From: Hyphomicrobium sp.
Lineage (GTDB): Bacteria; Pseudomonadota; Alphaproteobacteria; Rhizobiales; Hyphomicrobiaceae
DNA: 64,000 nt
Assembly (NCBI GenBank): GCA_022844105.1
Contig: JALHMJ010000012.1
Span: 37,398 to 101,397, forward strand
Direction: 5' to 3'
Below, piece by piece: positions 27,031 to 35,961 of the stretch; positions within the stretch are counted from its first letter, which is position 1; the number at the start of each line of letters is the position of its first letter. The notes beneath the pieces were generated by a model, which was given only the letters and a program-made list of their open reading frames with translations, made no database searches and was not told the DNA's origin. Both the position numbers and the translations under genes were made by a program.

Positions 27031-28707
27031 TTAGAACAGTCCTTCAATCTGACCTTGATCGTTGAGCCGGATCGTGTCGGCCGAGGGAACCCTCGGCAAA
27101 CCCGGCATGGTCATGACGTCGCCGGTGATGACGACGATGAACTCAGCGCCTGCCGACAGTCGCAATTCGCGCACCGGCACGATGTGTCCGGTCGGCGCAC
27201 CGCGTTTGTTCGGATCGGTCGAGAAGGAATACTGTGTCTTGGCCATGCACACCGGCAGATGGCCAAAGCCCATGGCTTCCAGTTCCTTGAAGCGGGTTTC
27301 GACGGATGAATCGCACGAGATATCTCCGGCGCGGTAGATCTCGGTGGCAATCGCTTTCACCTTGTCCCGCAGCGGCAGTTCGTCCGCGTAGAGCGTCTTG
27401 AAGTTGGACTTGCCGCTATCGCAGATGCCGGCGACATGCTGCGCAAGCGCCTCCGTGCCCTTGCCGCCGTCGGCCCAATGCGTGCACAGGAACGCTCGCG
27501 TCCCCATACTTTCGGCGGCCTTCATGACCTCCTGGATTTCGGCTTCCGTGTCGGTGATGAAGCGGTTGACTGCCACGACTGCGGGAACGCCGAACTTGGC
27601 CACGTTCTCGATGTGCCGCTTCAGGTTTTCGCAACCCTTGGCGACGGCGGCGACGTTCTCGGTTTTCAAGTCTTCCTTCTTCACGCCGCCATGCATCTTG
27701 AGCGCGCGAACAGTCGCGACGATCACTGCTGCCGATGGAGCAAGTCCGGCCTTGCGGCACTTGATATCGAAGAATTTTTCAGCGCCGAGATCAGCCCCGA
27801 ACCCCGCCTCCGTCACGACGTAGTCGGCAAGCTTGAGTGCCGTCTTCGTGGCCAACACCGAATTGCAGCCGTGTGCGATATTGGCGAACGGCCCACCGTG
27901 AATGAAAACTGGATTGTTTTCGAGTGTCTGCACCAGGTTCGGCATCAACGCATCTTTGAGAAGCACGGTCATCGCACCGTCGGCCTTAACGTCCCGCGCG
28001 CGGACCGGCTTCTTGTCCCGCGTGTAAGCGACGATGATGTTGCCAAGCCGCTTTTCAAGGTCCTTGAGGTCGCTCGAAAGGCAAAGAATGGCCATGACCT
28101 CCGACGCGACGGTGATGTCGAAACCGTCCTCGCGCGGAAATCCATTCGAGACACCGCCCAGAGAATTGACGATGGATCGCAACGCCCGGTCGTTCATGTC
28201 GAGCACACGCCGCCATTCGACGCGGCGACTGTCGATGCCGAGGCTGTTGCCCCAGTAGATGTGATTGTCGATGAGCGCGGAAAGCAGGTTGTGTGCGCTG
28301 GTGATGGCGTGGAAGTCACCCGTGAAATGCAGGTTGATATCTTCCATCGGCACGACTTGCGCGTAGCCACCGCCGGCCGCGCCGCCCTTGACACCGAAGC
28401 ACGGCCCGAGCGAGGGCTCGCGCAGCGCCATGATCGCCTTTTTTCCAATCCGATTGAGACCATCGCCGAGGCCGACTGTTGTTGTTGTCTTGCCTTCGCC
28501 TGCGGGCGTCGGGTTGATCGCCGTCACGAGGATCAGCTTCCCGTCCGGCCGACCCTTGAGACTGTCGATGAAGTCCGCGGTGACCTTGGCCTTGGTCGGC
28601 CCGTATTGCAGCAGCGCGTCGGATGGGATGCCAACCTTTGCGGCCACCTCCGTGATCGGTTTCATGGAGGCTTCGCGGGCAATCTCGATGTCGGTCTTTA
28701 CAGTCAC
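27031..28707 (-). CDS. fhs: Formate-tetrahydrofolate ligase
   Basis: Makes 10-formyl-tetrahydrofolate from formate, ATP and tetrahydrofolate (called ftfL in methylotrophs). In serine-cycle growth this feeds formate carbon to methylene-tetrahydrofolate and then serine. The 558-residue length is normal. The [23 protein letters not shown]-binding loop lies near residue 66, followed by [20 protein letters not shown] and the [14 protein letters not shown] segment near 290. It is a single gene convergent with the hydrolase and not linked to the main serine-cycle cluster. Confidence 0.96.
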   Translation of the reverse strand: MTVKTDIEIAREASMKPITEVAAKVGIPSDALLQYGPTKAKVTADFIDSLKGRPDGKLILVTAINPTPAGEGKTTTTVGLGDGLNRIGKKAIMALREPSLGPCFGVKGGAAGGGYAQVVPMEDINLHFTGDFHAITSAHNLLSALIDNHIYWGNSLGIDSRRVEWRRVLDMNDRALRSIVNSLGGVSNGFPREDGFDITVASEVMAILCLSSDLKDLEKRLGNIIVAYTRDKKPVRARDVKADGAMTVLLKDALMPNLVQTLENNPVFIHGGPFANIAHGCNSVLATKTALKLADYVVTEAGFGADLGAEKFFDIKCRKAGLAPSAAVIVATVRALKMHGGVKKEDLKTENVAAVAKGCENLKRHIENVAKFGVPAVVAVNRFITDTEAEIQEVMKAAESMGTRAFLCTHWADGGKGTEALAQHVAGICDSGKSNFKTLYADELPLRDKVKAIATEIYRAGDISCDSSVETRFKELEAMGFGHLPVCMAKTQYSFSTDPNKRGAPTGHIVPVRELRLSAGAEFIVVITGDVMTMPGLPRVPSADTIRLNDQGQIEGLF

Positions 28708-28896
28708 GGCGTGTCCCTCGGATAGAGTTTCTTATGCGTCTTGGATCAGCGGAATTGCGCGCGCCAGTTTGCTCCGGCGGAGCCGAAATGGGATGCGGCG
28801 TTCGGCGGGGAATATGTCGGCTAAAGTCGCGATCGCCAAGCTTGATGTTGTCCCCGCCCTGGTTATTGCGGTGCGGCCTTGGTTCGCACATGCGAA

Positions 28897-28922
28897 GGCC
28901 CGTCGCAGGGGTGCGACGGGCC
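28897..28922 (-). terminator. Terminator-like hairpin after the type I secretion operon
   Basis: 11-bp perfect stem GGCCCGTCGCA/TGCGACGGGCC with a four-base loop, about 35 bases past the stop of the secretion adaptor gene on the minus strand. The T tract is weak. Confidence 0.5.
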
Positions 28923-28957
28923 AGAACCGAGCGGCTTTCTGTCGTCGCCGCGTGACG

Positions 28958-30274
28958 TTAGCGTTCGCGGAATGCCCGATTGATCTGGTCCGCCATCGGC
29001 TTCACAAGATAGGATAGCGCTGTTCGCTCCTGCGTGGTGATGTGCACCTCGACCGGAATGCCGGGTTGCAGCTTGTTCGGCCCCAGTTTTGCCAGTTCTA
29101 CTTCCGGAATAGAAATCCGCGCCGTGAAGTAGGTCTCGCCAGTGATTGGATCGCGGGTCAGATCGGGCGAAATGCTGACGACGTGGCCACCGATCTGCGG
29201 CGTCGTCTGCTGGTTGAAGGCACTGAACCGCAGCCGTGCATCCATGCCCGGCCGGACTTGATCGATGTCTCGCGGGGAAATCCGCGTTTCGACGAATAGC
29301 CGGTCGTTCTGCGGCACAATGAGCATGATCTGCTCGCCTGGTTCGATGACGCCCCCGATGGTAAATGCGTTCAGCTGGTGCACCATGCCGCTCTGCGGTG
29401 CGCGGATCTCAACGCGGCGCAGCTGATCTTCCGCGGCAATCTTGCGCTCGGACAATTCCGCAATCTTGGTCTGTGCCTCGCGCAAGTCGTTGACGACCTC
29501 GGTGCGCATGTCCTGGTCGAGGCGGGCCATCTGCAGCGTCACCTCGGTCTTGCGCCCGCTCGCCTGCGCCAGCGCTGCCTCGTATTGACCCAGCTCACCC
29601 TCCAGCCGCGCTTTCTCGCGCTTGAGCGATGCGACCTTGGTCGTGGTGACGAGCTGCTTGGCTTGCAAGCTCGCCAGACCGTCGAGTTCGTCGGCAATAA
29701 GCTTAATTTCTCGGTTTTTAGCCCGAATCTGCGCACTGATGCCTTCCGCTTCCTTGATCAGCTGCCCCGCGCGCTCGTTCAGCTGCGCGAGCTGGCCTTG
29801 CTTGGCCTGGCGGCGTGACGCAAAGAGGCTGCGCTCGCCGCCAATGATTTCAGCGACGTCGGCATGCGCGCCTCGGCTGGCGAGATCGTCCGGAACTTTG
29901 ATTTCGTCCGCGCCGTCGCGTTCCGCTTTGAGCCGGGCTTCGCGCATCAGGAGCTGATCGAGTTGCTTGGCAATCACCTGTTCGTTGGTGCGCGTCAGGG
30001 TTTCGTCGAGTCGAAGCAGCAGGTCACCCGCCGCCACGGTCGATCCGTTCTTCACCAGGATCTCGCCAACGACGCCGCCGGTCGGATGCTGGACTTTCTT
30101 GACGTTGCTCTCGACGACGATAAGGCCGGAACCGACAACCGCGCCGGCGATGTTGGTGGTCGCCGCCCACACGCCGATCCCGCCGACGATGAAGAACACC
30201 ACGGCAAGTCCGCAGGCCAGATAGGTCTTCACGCTGGCGTCGACTTCGGTGCCGATGCGATGGGCTGGTTTCAC
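28958..30274 (-). CDS. Type I secretion periplasmic adaptor (HlyD/PrtE family)
   Basis: Membrane-fusion protein that links an inner-membrane ABC exporter to an outer-membrane channel. The 438-residue protein has one N-terminal membrane anchor (about 17-37) and a beta-barrel/lipoyl half-motif (VQHPTGGVVGEILVKNGSTV, about 65-84). A long coiled-coil hairpin (about 100-280) follows, then the second lipoyl half (RAPQSGMVHQL) and a C-terminal barrel with GETYFTARI. The start overlaps the ABC transporter stop by four bases (ATGA), so they are translated together. No TolC gene is nearby. Confidence 0.92.
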   Translation of the reverse strand: MKPAHRIGTEVDASVKTYLACGLAVVFFIVGGIGVWAATTNIAGAVVGSGLIVVESNVKKVQHPTGGVVGEILVKNGSTVAAGDLLLRLDETLTRTNEQVIAKQLDQLLMREARLKAERDGADEIKVPDDLASRGAHADVAEIIGGERSLFASRRQAKQGQLAQLNERAGQLIKEAEGISAQIRAKNREIKLIADELDGLASLQAKQLVTTTKVASLKREKARLEGELGQYEAALAQASGRKTEVTLQMARLDQDMRTEVVNDLREAQTKIAELSERKIAAEDQLRRVEIRAPQSGMVHQLNAFTIGGVIEPGEQIMLIVPQNDRLFVETRISPRDIDQVRPGMDARLRFSAFNQQTTPQIGGHVVSISPDLTRDPITGETYFTARISIPEVELAKLGPNKLQPGIPVEVHITTQERTALSYLVKPMADQINRAFRER

Positions 30275-32247
30275 TGCACGCCTCCCGTTTTACGAGCGGC
30301 CGCCAACACGTTGGCAGGCTCATCTGGCATAGGCGTCGGGACGGCAGCCTGCGGCGATCGCGCCATCGCGGTGCCGCCAACCGGCCGCAACGACGCGGTC
30401 GGACGGACGTTCGACTTCGCCCGAACCGGGCGGGGCTCAGCGACTTGCGCCGCCACCGTTTGTTCCTTAGGCGTGGACTGAGCCGGTGCGGCGGGTGGAG
30501 CGCGCTCGGCTGGCGCCTTCGCCGCGAGCGGCGGCGGGCTGAGAACGTCTCGGAGCACTTCCGACTTTGGACCGAATGCCGCGACTTGGCCGCGCGACAT
30601 TGCCAGAACTTTGTCCACAGCGGCCAAAGCGGAGGGACGATGGGCGATGACGATGGCGATGCCGCCGCGGGCGCGAACGGATGCGATCGCCGCGGTCAAT
30701 GCATTGTCGCCAGCCGAATCGAGGTTTGAGTTCGGCTCGTCGAGTACGACAAGGAAGGGGTCGCCGAAAAGCGCGCGTGCCAGGGCAATGCGCTGCCGTT
30801 GACCGGCCGAAAGTCCAGCACCGCCTTCGCCAACCTTGGTCTGGTATCCATCGGCCAGATTGACGATCATCTCGTGAACGCCGGCGGCCTCCGCAGCCTT
30901 GACGATCAGATCGCTGGTGGCGTTGGGGTCGAAGCGCGAGATGTTGTCCGCAACGGTGCCGGTAAAAAGCGCCACCTCTTGCGGCAGATATCCAACGTGC
31001 AAACCAAGCGCTTCCGGCGTCCACTGGTCGAGCGCTGCGCCATCGAGACGAACGCTGCCGCTCGTCGATACAGGCTGCCAGATGCCGGTCAAAGCTCTCG
31101 CCAACGTGGATTTGCCCGAAGCACTTGGACCAATGATGCCGAGCCCGTCGCCGGCGTTAAGGGCGAAACTGACGCCTTGGATAATGGCTGTACGCTCGCC
31201 TGGAGCTGCAATGGAGAGGTTTTTCACGACCAGCGTCTCGTGCGGCTTGGGCAACGCGACCAGTTCCGGCTCGTCCCCACCGATCTTCATCATCTCGAAC
31301 ATCTTAGCCAATCGATCATAGCTCTGCCGCGCGGCAACAAAGCCCCGCCAATGCGCGATCGCAGATTCGATCGGTGCGAGCGCGCGGGCCATGATGATCG
31401 ACGCAGCCACGATGGTCCCGGGTGATACCTGTCCTTTGATGACAAGCCACGCGCCGAGGCCGAGGATGCCAGACTGCAGGAACAACCGCATGACCTTGGA
31501 CACGCTCCCGATGCCGGATGCAGCATCGTTGGCGGTCATCTGATCGGTGACGTGTCGGGCGGTAAGGTTTTCCCACCGCGCCAGCATTCGTTCGCCAAGC
31601 CCAAGCGCGTGGATGACTTCGGCATTGCGCCGGGTCTCTTCGCCAAAGGCAAAGCGTTCGGAAGCGCTTGTCACCGCCGACAAAGTCGGCTCGCGTGTTT
31701 GCCGCTCTGTCAGAAGCGTCAGCGTCACCAGCAACACGGCGCCGAACGTCGCAAACAGTCCCAGGATGGGGTGCAGCAGGAACACGATGAACAAATAGAC
31801 CGGTACCCACGGCAGATCGAACAACGCGGTTGGCCCTAGACCGCTGAAAAAACCGCGGATGGTATCGAGGTCGCGAACCGGCTGCAGGCCGTCACCGGCC
31901 TTGCGGTATTTGAGTGGCATCATACGAATGGCGCGAAAAACGCTGGCCCGGACATCGTTGTCGAGCCGGACACCGACCCGGCTCATTACGCGCACGCGGA
32001 TGAAGTCGAGCATCCCGTTGGCGATGTAAAGCAGCGCCATCAGCACGGTTAGTCCCACCAGCGTGGAAATGCTGTTGGACGGCAGGACCCGGTCGTAGAC
32101 CTGCAGCATGTAGAAGGAGCCGGTCAGCGCCAGCAGATTGATCACGCCCGAAAACAGCCCGACCGCGATAAAAAGGTCTTTCGAGCGGGCGAGCGTCCGG
32201 CGGAGAGGGTTGGCGGACTGGGTGGCGGACTTTGAGAGCGGACTCAT
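30271..32247 (-). CDS. Type I secretion ABC transporter, permease-ATPase (PrtD family)
   Basis: Exports unfolded proteins, typically RTX-type, in one step with the HlyD-like adaptor. The membrane domain (about residues 20-290) lacks an N-terminal C39 peptidase domain, as in the PrtD group. The ATPase domain has Walker A GPSASGKST, signature LSAGQRQRIALARAL and Walker B VVLDEPNSNLD. The C-terminal 100 or so residues form a Pro/Ala-rich tail (for example SPPPLAAKAPAERAPPAAPA) that is unusual for the family. The ATG at 32247 (MSPLSKS) was chosen over one 18 codons upstream because it fits the usual N-terminus; ribosome site weak. Confidence 0.9.
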   Translation of the reverse strand: MSPLSKSATQSANPLRRTLARSKDLFIAVGLFSGVINLLALTGSFYMLQVYDRVLPSNSISTLVGLTVLMALLYIANGMLDFIRVRVMSRVGVRLDNDVRASVFRAIRMMPLKYRKAGDGLQPVRDLDTIRGFFSGLGPTALFDLPWVPVYLFIVFLLHPILGLFATFGAVLLVTLTLLTERQTREPTLSAVTSASERFAFGEETRRNAEVIHALGLGERMLARWENLTARHVTDQMTANDAASGIGSVSKVMRLFLQSGILGLGAWLVIKGQVSPGTIVAASIIMARALAPIESAIAHWRGFVAARQSYDRLAKMFEMMKIGGDEPELVALPKPHETLVVKNLSIAAPGERTAIIQGVSFALNAGDGLGIIGPSASGKSTLARALTGIWQPVSTSGSVRLDGAALDQWTPEALGLHVGYLPQEVALFTGTVADNISRFDPNATSDLIVKAAEAAGVHEMIVNLADGYQTKVGEGGAGLSAGQRQRIALARALFGDPFLVVLDEPNSNLDSAGDNALTAAIASVRARGGIAIVIAHRPSALAAVDKVLAMSRGQVAAFGPKSEVLRDVLSPPPLAAKAPAERAPPAAPAQSTPKEQTVAAQVAEPRPVRAKSNVRPTASLRPVGGTAMARSPQAAVPTPMPDEPANVLAAARKTGGVQ

Positions 32248-32418
32248 AACGCGACTGGCGCTCCGGTGATGCGCAAAGGCGCCCGGCCGGAAGCCGCTCA
32301 CGTCCTCAACGCAGTTTTACCGGAATATTAGTGGCACCAAACTCTTCATAGATGGCTAACTCTGAGCAAAATTCTCTATGTAGGTGAGTAGCTTAACGCG
32401 ACACGCGTTCATCATTTG

Positions 32419-32949
32419 TCAAGAAGCGGTCTTCGGTTTGTATTCCAGCCGCCCGATAAACGCCTTGCCACCCTCGCCTCGCGCCCTGAGCTTGGCTGGC
32501 TGCTTGTTAAAAACGGTTTTAGAGAGTTGTTCGAACAACTGTCCCACGACCTTCATGTCGCCGAAGGCGGCAATGATCCAGGGAATGTCGCCCGAACGCC
32601 AATCCGCGGGTTCGAGCTTGAAGGGTTTGTCGATATTTGCCGACAGTCGCTGATCGACGGCCTCCGAAACCATCGCCCATAGGACAACGCCCATCGGCGC
32701 GACAATCCCGGTTTCCTTCGACTGCGCCTCTGCTACCGCGAATTGCCCGGTTTGCATTGCAGGAACGACCATCCATTCCAGGTCCGCCAGCGTCCGGCCT
32801 CTTTCTGATTCCGAGCGCATCAGCAACGTAACGATGTCGCCGAATGAGCTGGACACCTGCTTGGCCAGCGCCGCCCGTTGACGCAGTTCATCTTTGGAAA
32901 GTCCGCCGCCGGTCGAGTCAGCCTTTTTGTCGTTGTCGCTCTGGGCCAT
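32419..32949 (-). CDS. HlyC-like toxin-activating acyltransferase family protein, no His
   Basis: A 176-residue protein resembling RTX toxin lysine acyltransferases (HlyC family). These move a fatty acyl group from acyl-ACP to a protoxin lysine in the cytoplasm. Matching blocks are VVPAMQTGQFAV (HlyC: VLPAIRANQYAL), a MGVVLWAMVS segment, and ADWRSGDIPWIIAAFGD (HlyC: [20 protein letters not shown]). In this alignment the catalytic His23 of HlyC falls on Glu49, the loop with Asp92 is shortened, and the whole protein contains no histidine. It lies upstream of, and in the same direction as, the type I exporter genes (171-base gap). No RTX structural gene is in the window. The alignment is from memory, so family membership is likely but the loss of catalysis is inference. 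Confidence 0.7.
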   Translation of the reverse strand: MAQSDNDKKADSTGGGLSKDELRQRAALAKQVSSSFGDIVTLLMRSESERGRTLADLEWMVVPAMQTGQFAVAEAQSKETGIVAPMGVVLWAMVSEAVDQRLSANIDKPFKLEPADWRSGDIPWIIAAFGDMKVVGQLFEQLSKTVFNKQPAKLRARGEGGKAFIGRLEYKPKTAS

Positions 32950-33191
32950 GGGATCGTCCCTGTGAATGGATGAGTGAACGCATGAAAGTGTCGGCGTCGG
33001 TTGGCGAAAAGATCGTGACCTGCCGTCGGTCCTTTGTGTTGTCGTTTGCCATGAACCCGTGAATTTTCACCTTTGCTTGCCGACTTTCGTGTTGCAATGG
33101 GGTTGGGCGCTTAGAAAGCGGATCGTGTGGAAACCGTTAATACCGCCTGCGACCGCGTTCGCACATCGCCAACTTAGGATGCTTGTTCCGC

Positions 33192-34232
33192 ATGACGGAT
33201 GTAATCGATCTGGCTGAGTACCTGGCGCGCTGGGTCGACCGGAATCCAGAACGCGAACCCGTGGCCGAGACTGTGACAGCGCTCGCCCGAGCCACGATCG
33301 CGATCGAGGCATTGGTCGGTCAAGGACCGCTGGCCGGAGCAATGAACGCGACGACCGGTAAGCAGAGCGGTATCGACCAGCAAAAGAAAATCGACGTCCT
33401 AGCCAATGACATCTTGATAAAGTCGCTGCGGGACTGCGCGGTCTCGTGCTTCGCATCCGAGGAAATGGACAACCCACTTCAAATTCATGCCGGGGGCAGC
33501 CTGGCCGTGGCCGTCGATCCGATCGATGGTTCCTCCAACATCGACGCCAATGTTCCCGTCGGCACGATTTTTTCAATTTTGCCCGCTCTCGCCGGCGGCG
33601 GCGACGGCTCGAGCTTCATGCAGCCGGGCCGCAACCAACGCGCAGCCGGGTTCGCCGTTTACGGTCCCTATACGACCTTCGTCGTCAGCGTCGGAGCAGG
33701 CACCCAGATATTCACGCTCGACCCGGAGACAAAAAAATTCATCCGCACGAGTTACAGTGTTGCCATTCCCTTGATCACGACCGAGTTTGCAATCAACAGT
33801 TCCAACTACCGACACTGGGAAGATTGTGTCCGTATTTACGTCGACGACCTCTTGCAAGGTCGCGACGGCCCGCGCGGCAAGGACTTCAATATGCGCTGGA
33901 CCGCAACACCGGTCAGCGACATTTATCGCATCCTCGCTCGCGGCGGCATTTTCTTGTACCCCGCCGATCTGCGCGACGGCTACACGGCCGGCCGCCTGCG
34001 TCTGGTTTACGAAGCCAACCCGCTTGCGTTCGTGATTGAACAGGCTGGCGGCGGCGCCTCGACCGGCCGTACTCGTATTCTCGACGTCGAGCCCCGATCG
34101 CTGCACCAGCACACGCCGATCGTCGCCGGCTCCAAGGCCGAAGTGGATTACGTCGTTCGCCTGCACCACGAGCCGCATGGTCCAGGAGAGCGCTCGCCCC
34201 TCTTCGGCCGCCGCGGCCTCTTTAGAACCTGA
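33192..34232 (+). CDS. fbp: Fructose-1,6-bisphosphatase, class I
   Basis: Hydrolyses fructose 1,6-bisphosphate to fructose 6-phosphate in gluconeogenesis or the Calvin cycle. The 346-residue protein has the class I metal and substrate motifs: SEEMDNP near residue 95, DPIDGSSNIDANVPVGTIF near 116-134, and the C-terminal LVYEANPLAFVIEQAGG. The ATG at 33192 was preferred to a TTG three codons earlier. It begins a rightward cluster with phosphoribulokinase, as in cbbF-cbbP arrangements. Confidence 0.95.
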   Translation: MTDVIDLAEYLARWVDRNPEREPVAETVTALARATIAIEALVGQGPLAGAMNATTGKQSGIDQQKKIDVLANDILIKSLRDCAVSCFASEEMDNPLQIHAGGSLAVAVDPIDGSSNIDANVPVGTIFSILPALAGGGDGSSFMQPGRNQRAAGFAVYGPYTTFVVSVGAGTQIFTLDPETKKFIRTSYSVAIPLITTEFAINSSNYRHWEDCVRIYVDDLLQGRDGPRGKDFNMRWTATPVSDIYRILARGGIFLYPADLRDGYTAGRLRLVYEANPLAFVIEQAGGGASTGRTRILDVEPRSLHQHTPIVAGSKAEVDYVVRLHHEPHGPGERSPLFGRRGLFRT

Positions 34233-34252
34233 TCGCCAAGGAACACATAGAG

Positions 34253-35131
34253 ATGTCCGCCAAACATCCGATCATTTCCGTCACGGGCTCATCGGGAGCC
34301 GGGACGACTTCGGTCAAGCGCACCTTCGAACAGATCTTCCGCCGCGAGGGTTTGAATGCCGCCTTCATCGAAGGCGACGCATTTCACCGCTATAATCGCG
34401 ACGAGATGCAGTCTGCGATGAAGGCAGCGGAGGACGCCGGCAACCAGCACTTCAGCCATTTCGGCCTCGAAGCAAATCTGCTCAAGGAGCTAGAGCAGGC
34501 ATTCCGGTCTTATGGCGAAATTGGCACCGCCAAAACCCGCCAGTATGTTCACAACCAAGTCGAGGCCGAGAAGTACGGCTCCGAGTCGGGAAGTTTCACC
34601 CCGTGGCAAGAAATTTCCTACGGAACCGATTTGCTATTCTACGAAGGACTTCATGGCGCCACCGTCACCGACAAGGTGAACATCGCAAAGCTCGCGGATT
34701 TGAAAATCGGCGTCGTGCCGGTCATCAATCTGGAATGGATACAAAAGATCCATCGTGACCGGGACGACCGCGGCTACACAACCGACGACGTGACAACGAC
34801 CATCCTCCGCCGCATGCCCGATTACATCAAGTTTATCTGCCCGCAGTTCACCGAAACCGACATCAACTTCCAGCGCATCCCGACGGTCGATACGTCGAAC
34901 CCGTTCGTCGCCCGTTGGATTCCGACACCCGACGAATCCATGGTCGTCATCCGCTTCCGATCGCCGCGCGGGATCGATTTTTCCTACTTGTGCTCCATGA
35001 TCAAGGACAGCTTCATGTCGCGGGCCAACTCAATCGTCGTCCCGGGTTCAAAGCTCGACCTCGCCATGCAGCTGATCCTGACCCCCATGATTCTCCAGCT
35101 CATGGAACGCAAGCGCCGCACCTTCTTCTAA
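34253..35131 (+). CDS. prkB: Phosphoribulokinase
   Basis: Phosphorylates ribulose 5-phosphate to ribulose 1,5-bisphosphate. The 292 residues match the proteobacterial class. The P-loop SVTGSSGAGTTS lies near residue 9, FIEGDAFHRYNRDEM near 38 binds substrate, and DLLFYEGLHG near 126 is the Walker B-like segment. The C-terminal arm reads PGSKLDLAMQLILTPMILQL. It lies 20 bases after fbp. No RuBisCO gene is in the window. In Methylobacterium the enzyme makes RuBP as a signal for the LysR-type regulator QscR, and that use is possible here. Confidence 0.95.
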   Translation: MSAKHPIISVTGSSGAGTTSVKRTFEQIFRREGLNAAFIEGDAFHRYNRDEMQSAMKAAEDAGNQHFSHFGLEANLLKELEQAFRSYGEIGTAKTRQYVHNQVEAEKYGSESGSFTPWQEISYGTDLLFYEGLHGATVTDKVNIAKLADLKIGVVPVINLEWIQKIHRDRDDRGYTTDDVTTTILRRMPDYIKFICPQFTETDINFQRIPTVDTSNPFVARWIPTPDESMVVIRFRSPRGIDFSYLCSMIKDSFMSRANSIVVPGSKLDLAMQLILTPMILQLMERKRRTFF

Positions 35132-35257
35132 AGAGGGGGACGGTTTTTTGGGTTGCTATTTGGGGTGAATGGCTTGCCCACGCCCGAGCGCGCGTGTACC
35201 CGTTGGCCGTGCTGGTCCCGCGCACCAGCCACCCCGCCCGATGCAACGGAGGTTTTC

Positions 35258-35944
35258 ATGACCAGGCCGCTGATCATTGCCCCGTCCATTCTGTCGGCCG
35301 ACTTTTCCAGGCTCGGCGCTGAGGTCAGCGACGTGGATAAAGCCGGCGCCGACTGGATCCATCTCGACGTGATGGACGGCCACTTCGTGCCCAACATCAC
35401 GTTCGGTCCGCCCGTCATTAAGGCGATCCGCCAAGCCTCACCGAAGGTGTTCGACTGCCACCTCATGATCGCGCCGTGCGATCCCTTCATCGCCGCGTTC
35501 GCCGATGCCGGTGCCGACATCATCACGGTGCATGCGGAAGCAGGACCGCATCTCGACCGCTCGTTGCAAGCGATCAAGGGGCTGGGCAAGAAAGCCGGCG
35601 TGTCGCTGAACCCTTCGACACCCGCCAGTGTCATCGAATATGTGCTCGACCGTCTCGATCTCATTCTGCTGATGACCGTTAACCCCGGCTTCGGCGGCCA
35701 AGCCTTCATTGCCTCGGTGATCGATAAGGTTCGCCAGGTTAAAGCGCTTGTCGGCCATCGTCCGATTGATATTGAAATCGATGGCGGCGTCACACCTGAG
35801 ACGGCCCCCCTCGTGGTAGCGGCCGGCGCCAACGTTCTGGTTGCCGGATCGGCGGTGTTCAAGGGAGGCACCCAGGCCGCCTACGCCGACAACATCCGCG
35901 CCCTTCGCAAAGCTGCCGCGTCGGCCGTCGCGCGCGCCGCGTAG
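35258..35944 (+). CDS. rpe: Ribulose-phosphate 3-epimerase
   Basis: Interconverts ribulose 5-phosphate and xylulose 5-phosphate, and so supplies phosphoribulokinase. The 228-residue TIM barrel has [11 protein letters not shown] at the start, the metal-binding [17 protein letters not shown] (near 36) and [19 protein letters not shown] and DGGVTPET. The reading frame opens 35 codons earlier, but only the ATG at 35258 has a strong ribosome site (GGAGG) and the family N-terminus. Third gene of the fbp-prkB-rpe group. Confidence 0.96.
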   Translation: MTRPLIIAPSILSADFSRLGAEVSDVDKAGADWIHLDVMDGHFVPNITFGPPVIKAIRQASPKVFDCHLMIAPCDPFIAAFADAGADIITVHAEAGPHLDRSLQAIKGLGKKAGVSLNPSTPASVIEYVLDRLDLILLMTVNPGFGGQAFIASVIDKVRQVKALVGHRPIDIEIDGGVTPETAPLVVAAGANVLVAGSAVFKGGTQAAYADNIRALRKAAASAVARAA

Positions 35945-35961
35945 ATGCGTCCGTTCCCGTG

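Noticed and set aside
27436..28725. 430-codon plus-strand frame opposite fhs
   Set aside because: Antisense shadow of formate-tetrahydrofolate ligase; no motifs.
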